Assembly (NCBI RefSeq): GCF_000019225.1
Contig: NC_010995.1
Location: 2,364,501-2,428,500, forward strand
Length of the DNA stretch: 64,000 bases
Direction of reading: 5' to 3'
From: Cellvibrio japonicus Ueda107
Lineage (GTDB): Bacteria; Pseudomonadota; Gammaproteobacteria; Pseudomonadales; Cellvibrionaceae
The position numbers and the translations under genes were made by a program. Positions 63,870 to 64,000 of the stretch are shown here, one piece after another; within the stretch, counting starts at the first letter, position 1, and each line of letters begins with the position of its first letter. The notes beneath the pieces are model-generated. The model was not told the DNA's origin and did no database searches. It saw nothing but the letters and a program-made list of their open reading frames with translations.

Positions 63870-64000
63870 TGGCAGTCACCACAACATAAGCGTCAATCTC
63901 GGTTTTATATGTACTTCCTGCCGCACCATAGCTGCCAGACACCAACATAAGTCGTTGTCCATTCAGACAAAAGCGATCACTCTCGCCCCAACTCAATGGA
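63870..64000 (-). pseudogene. Upstream-frame fragment of the RHS/SpvB N-terminus, cut by the window edge
   Basis: Reading in from the right edge, PLSWGESDRFCLNGQRLMLVSG...TEIDAYVVVTA is the SpvB/TcB-type N-terminal pattern. It loses frame at a run of eight G on the minus strand (63862-63869); nine G would continue as ARGGATGNPDYFEVEAKDGS into the long frame. The gene continues beyond the window. Confidence 0.8.

Larger units (their letters stand above)
52851..64000 (-). pseudogene. Giant SpvB/TcB-like RHS toxin gene, split by two IS66 elements and a G8 frameshift
   Basis: One original gene runs from beyond the right edge down to 52851. Segments 60440-64000, 57246-58067 and 52851-54897 join in frame when each IS is removed with one copy of its 8-bp duplication: ...TITYG/YDALGN... 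and ...GVLKN/QKSSLAG.... The joined gene has over 2,100 codons in the window. Order: TcB/SpvB-like N-terminal part with seven FG-GAP-type repeats, YD repeats, RHS core, pretoxin region, metallopeptidase-like tip. A frameshift at the G8 tract 63862-63869 is a further lesion. The type VI, TcB or other export route is not visible. Confidence 0.9.

Overview
The window looks like a chromosomal segment of a gammaproteobacterium close to Pseudomonas and Cellvibrio. The run sohB / nudC / dnaQ-rnhA / methyltransferase / gloB / mltD / oligopeptide ABC transporter, and the run ccmA-G beside a second fliK-like/flhB-like pair, both recall Pseudomonas gene order, at a more moderate GC content. I favour a Cellvibrio-like organism; that is inference from gene content and not proven by any marker gene. 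I saw no rRNA, tRNA or CRISPR array.

Bases 1-9.6 kb hold housekeeping genes: SohB peptidase, a two-TM conserved protein, NudC, a ChpA/Hpt-like protein, DnaQ, RNase HI, a methyltransferase, GloB (frameshifted at a C7 tract) and the MltD lytic transglycosylase with its promoter and terminator. Bases 9.6-16.8 kb hold a peptide uptake module on the minus strand (fused ATPase, two permeases, a frameshifted binding lipoprotein) and an M3 oligopeptidase lipoprotein that could process what is imported. Bases 17-18.8 kb pair a CheC-like protein with a PAS-GGDEF cyclase. Bases 18.8-24.6 kb hold the cytochrome c maturation operon ccmABCDEFG, without ccmH/ccmI and ending with a 44-residue membrane protein. 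Bases 24.8-29.4 kb hold a FliK-like and an FlhB-C-like protein facing a GGDEF-EAL protein.

Bases 29.4-50.4 kb are ordinary chromosome: alanine dehydrogenase, an orphan phage-like lysozyme-fold protein, TtcA, a PilZ protein, an Aer-like receptor, BioA, TrpS, a cNMP-cNMP-rhodanese fusion, M18 aminopeptidase, TsaB, Adk, an Lrp/AsnC regulator with a good promoter and operator candidate, a chemoreceptor, a succinate-semialdehyde dehydrogenase coupled to a CPA1 antiporter, RNase II and an EVE-domain protein.

Bases 50.4-64 kb are the accessory part: an AT-rich polymorphic-toxin island on the minus strand. A giant SpvB/TcB-like RHS gene (over 2,100 codons inside the window, open at the right edge) is interrupted by two different, oppositely oriented IS66-family elements. 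Each has intact tnpA-tnpB-tnpC, terminal inverted repeats and a perfect 8-bp target duplication; removing both elements with one copy of each duplication restores a continuous reading frame. A G8 tract near 63.87 kb breaks the frame once more. The RHS gene ends in a putative HExxH metallopeptidase tip followed by a small secreted protein (candidate immunity). Behind it lies an orphan RHS tip sharing about 705 ungapped bases with the main gene but ending in a different HExxH domain, with its own overlapping secreted partner. This is the most interesting region of the window.
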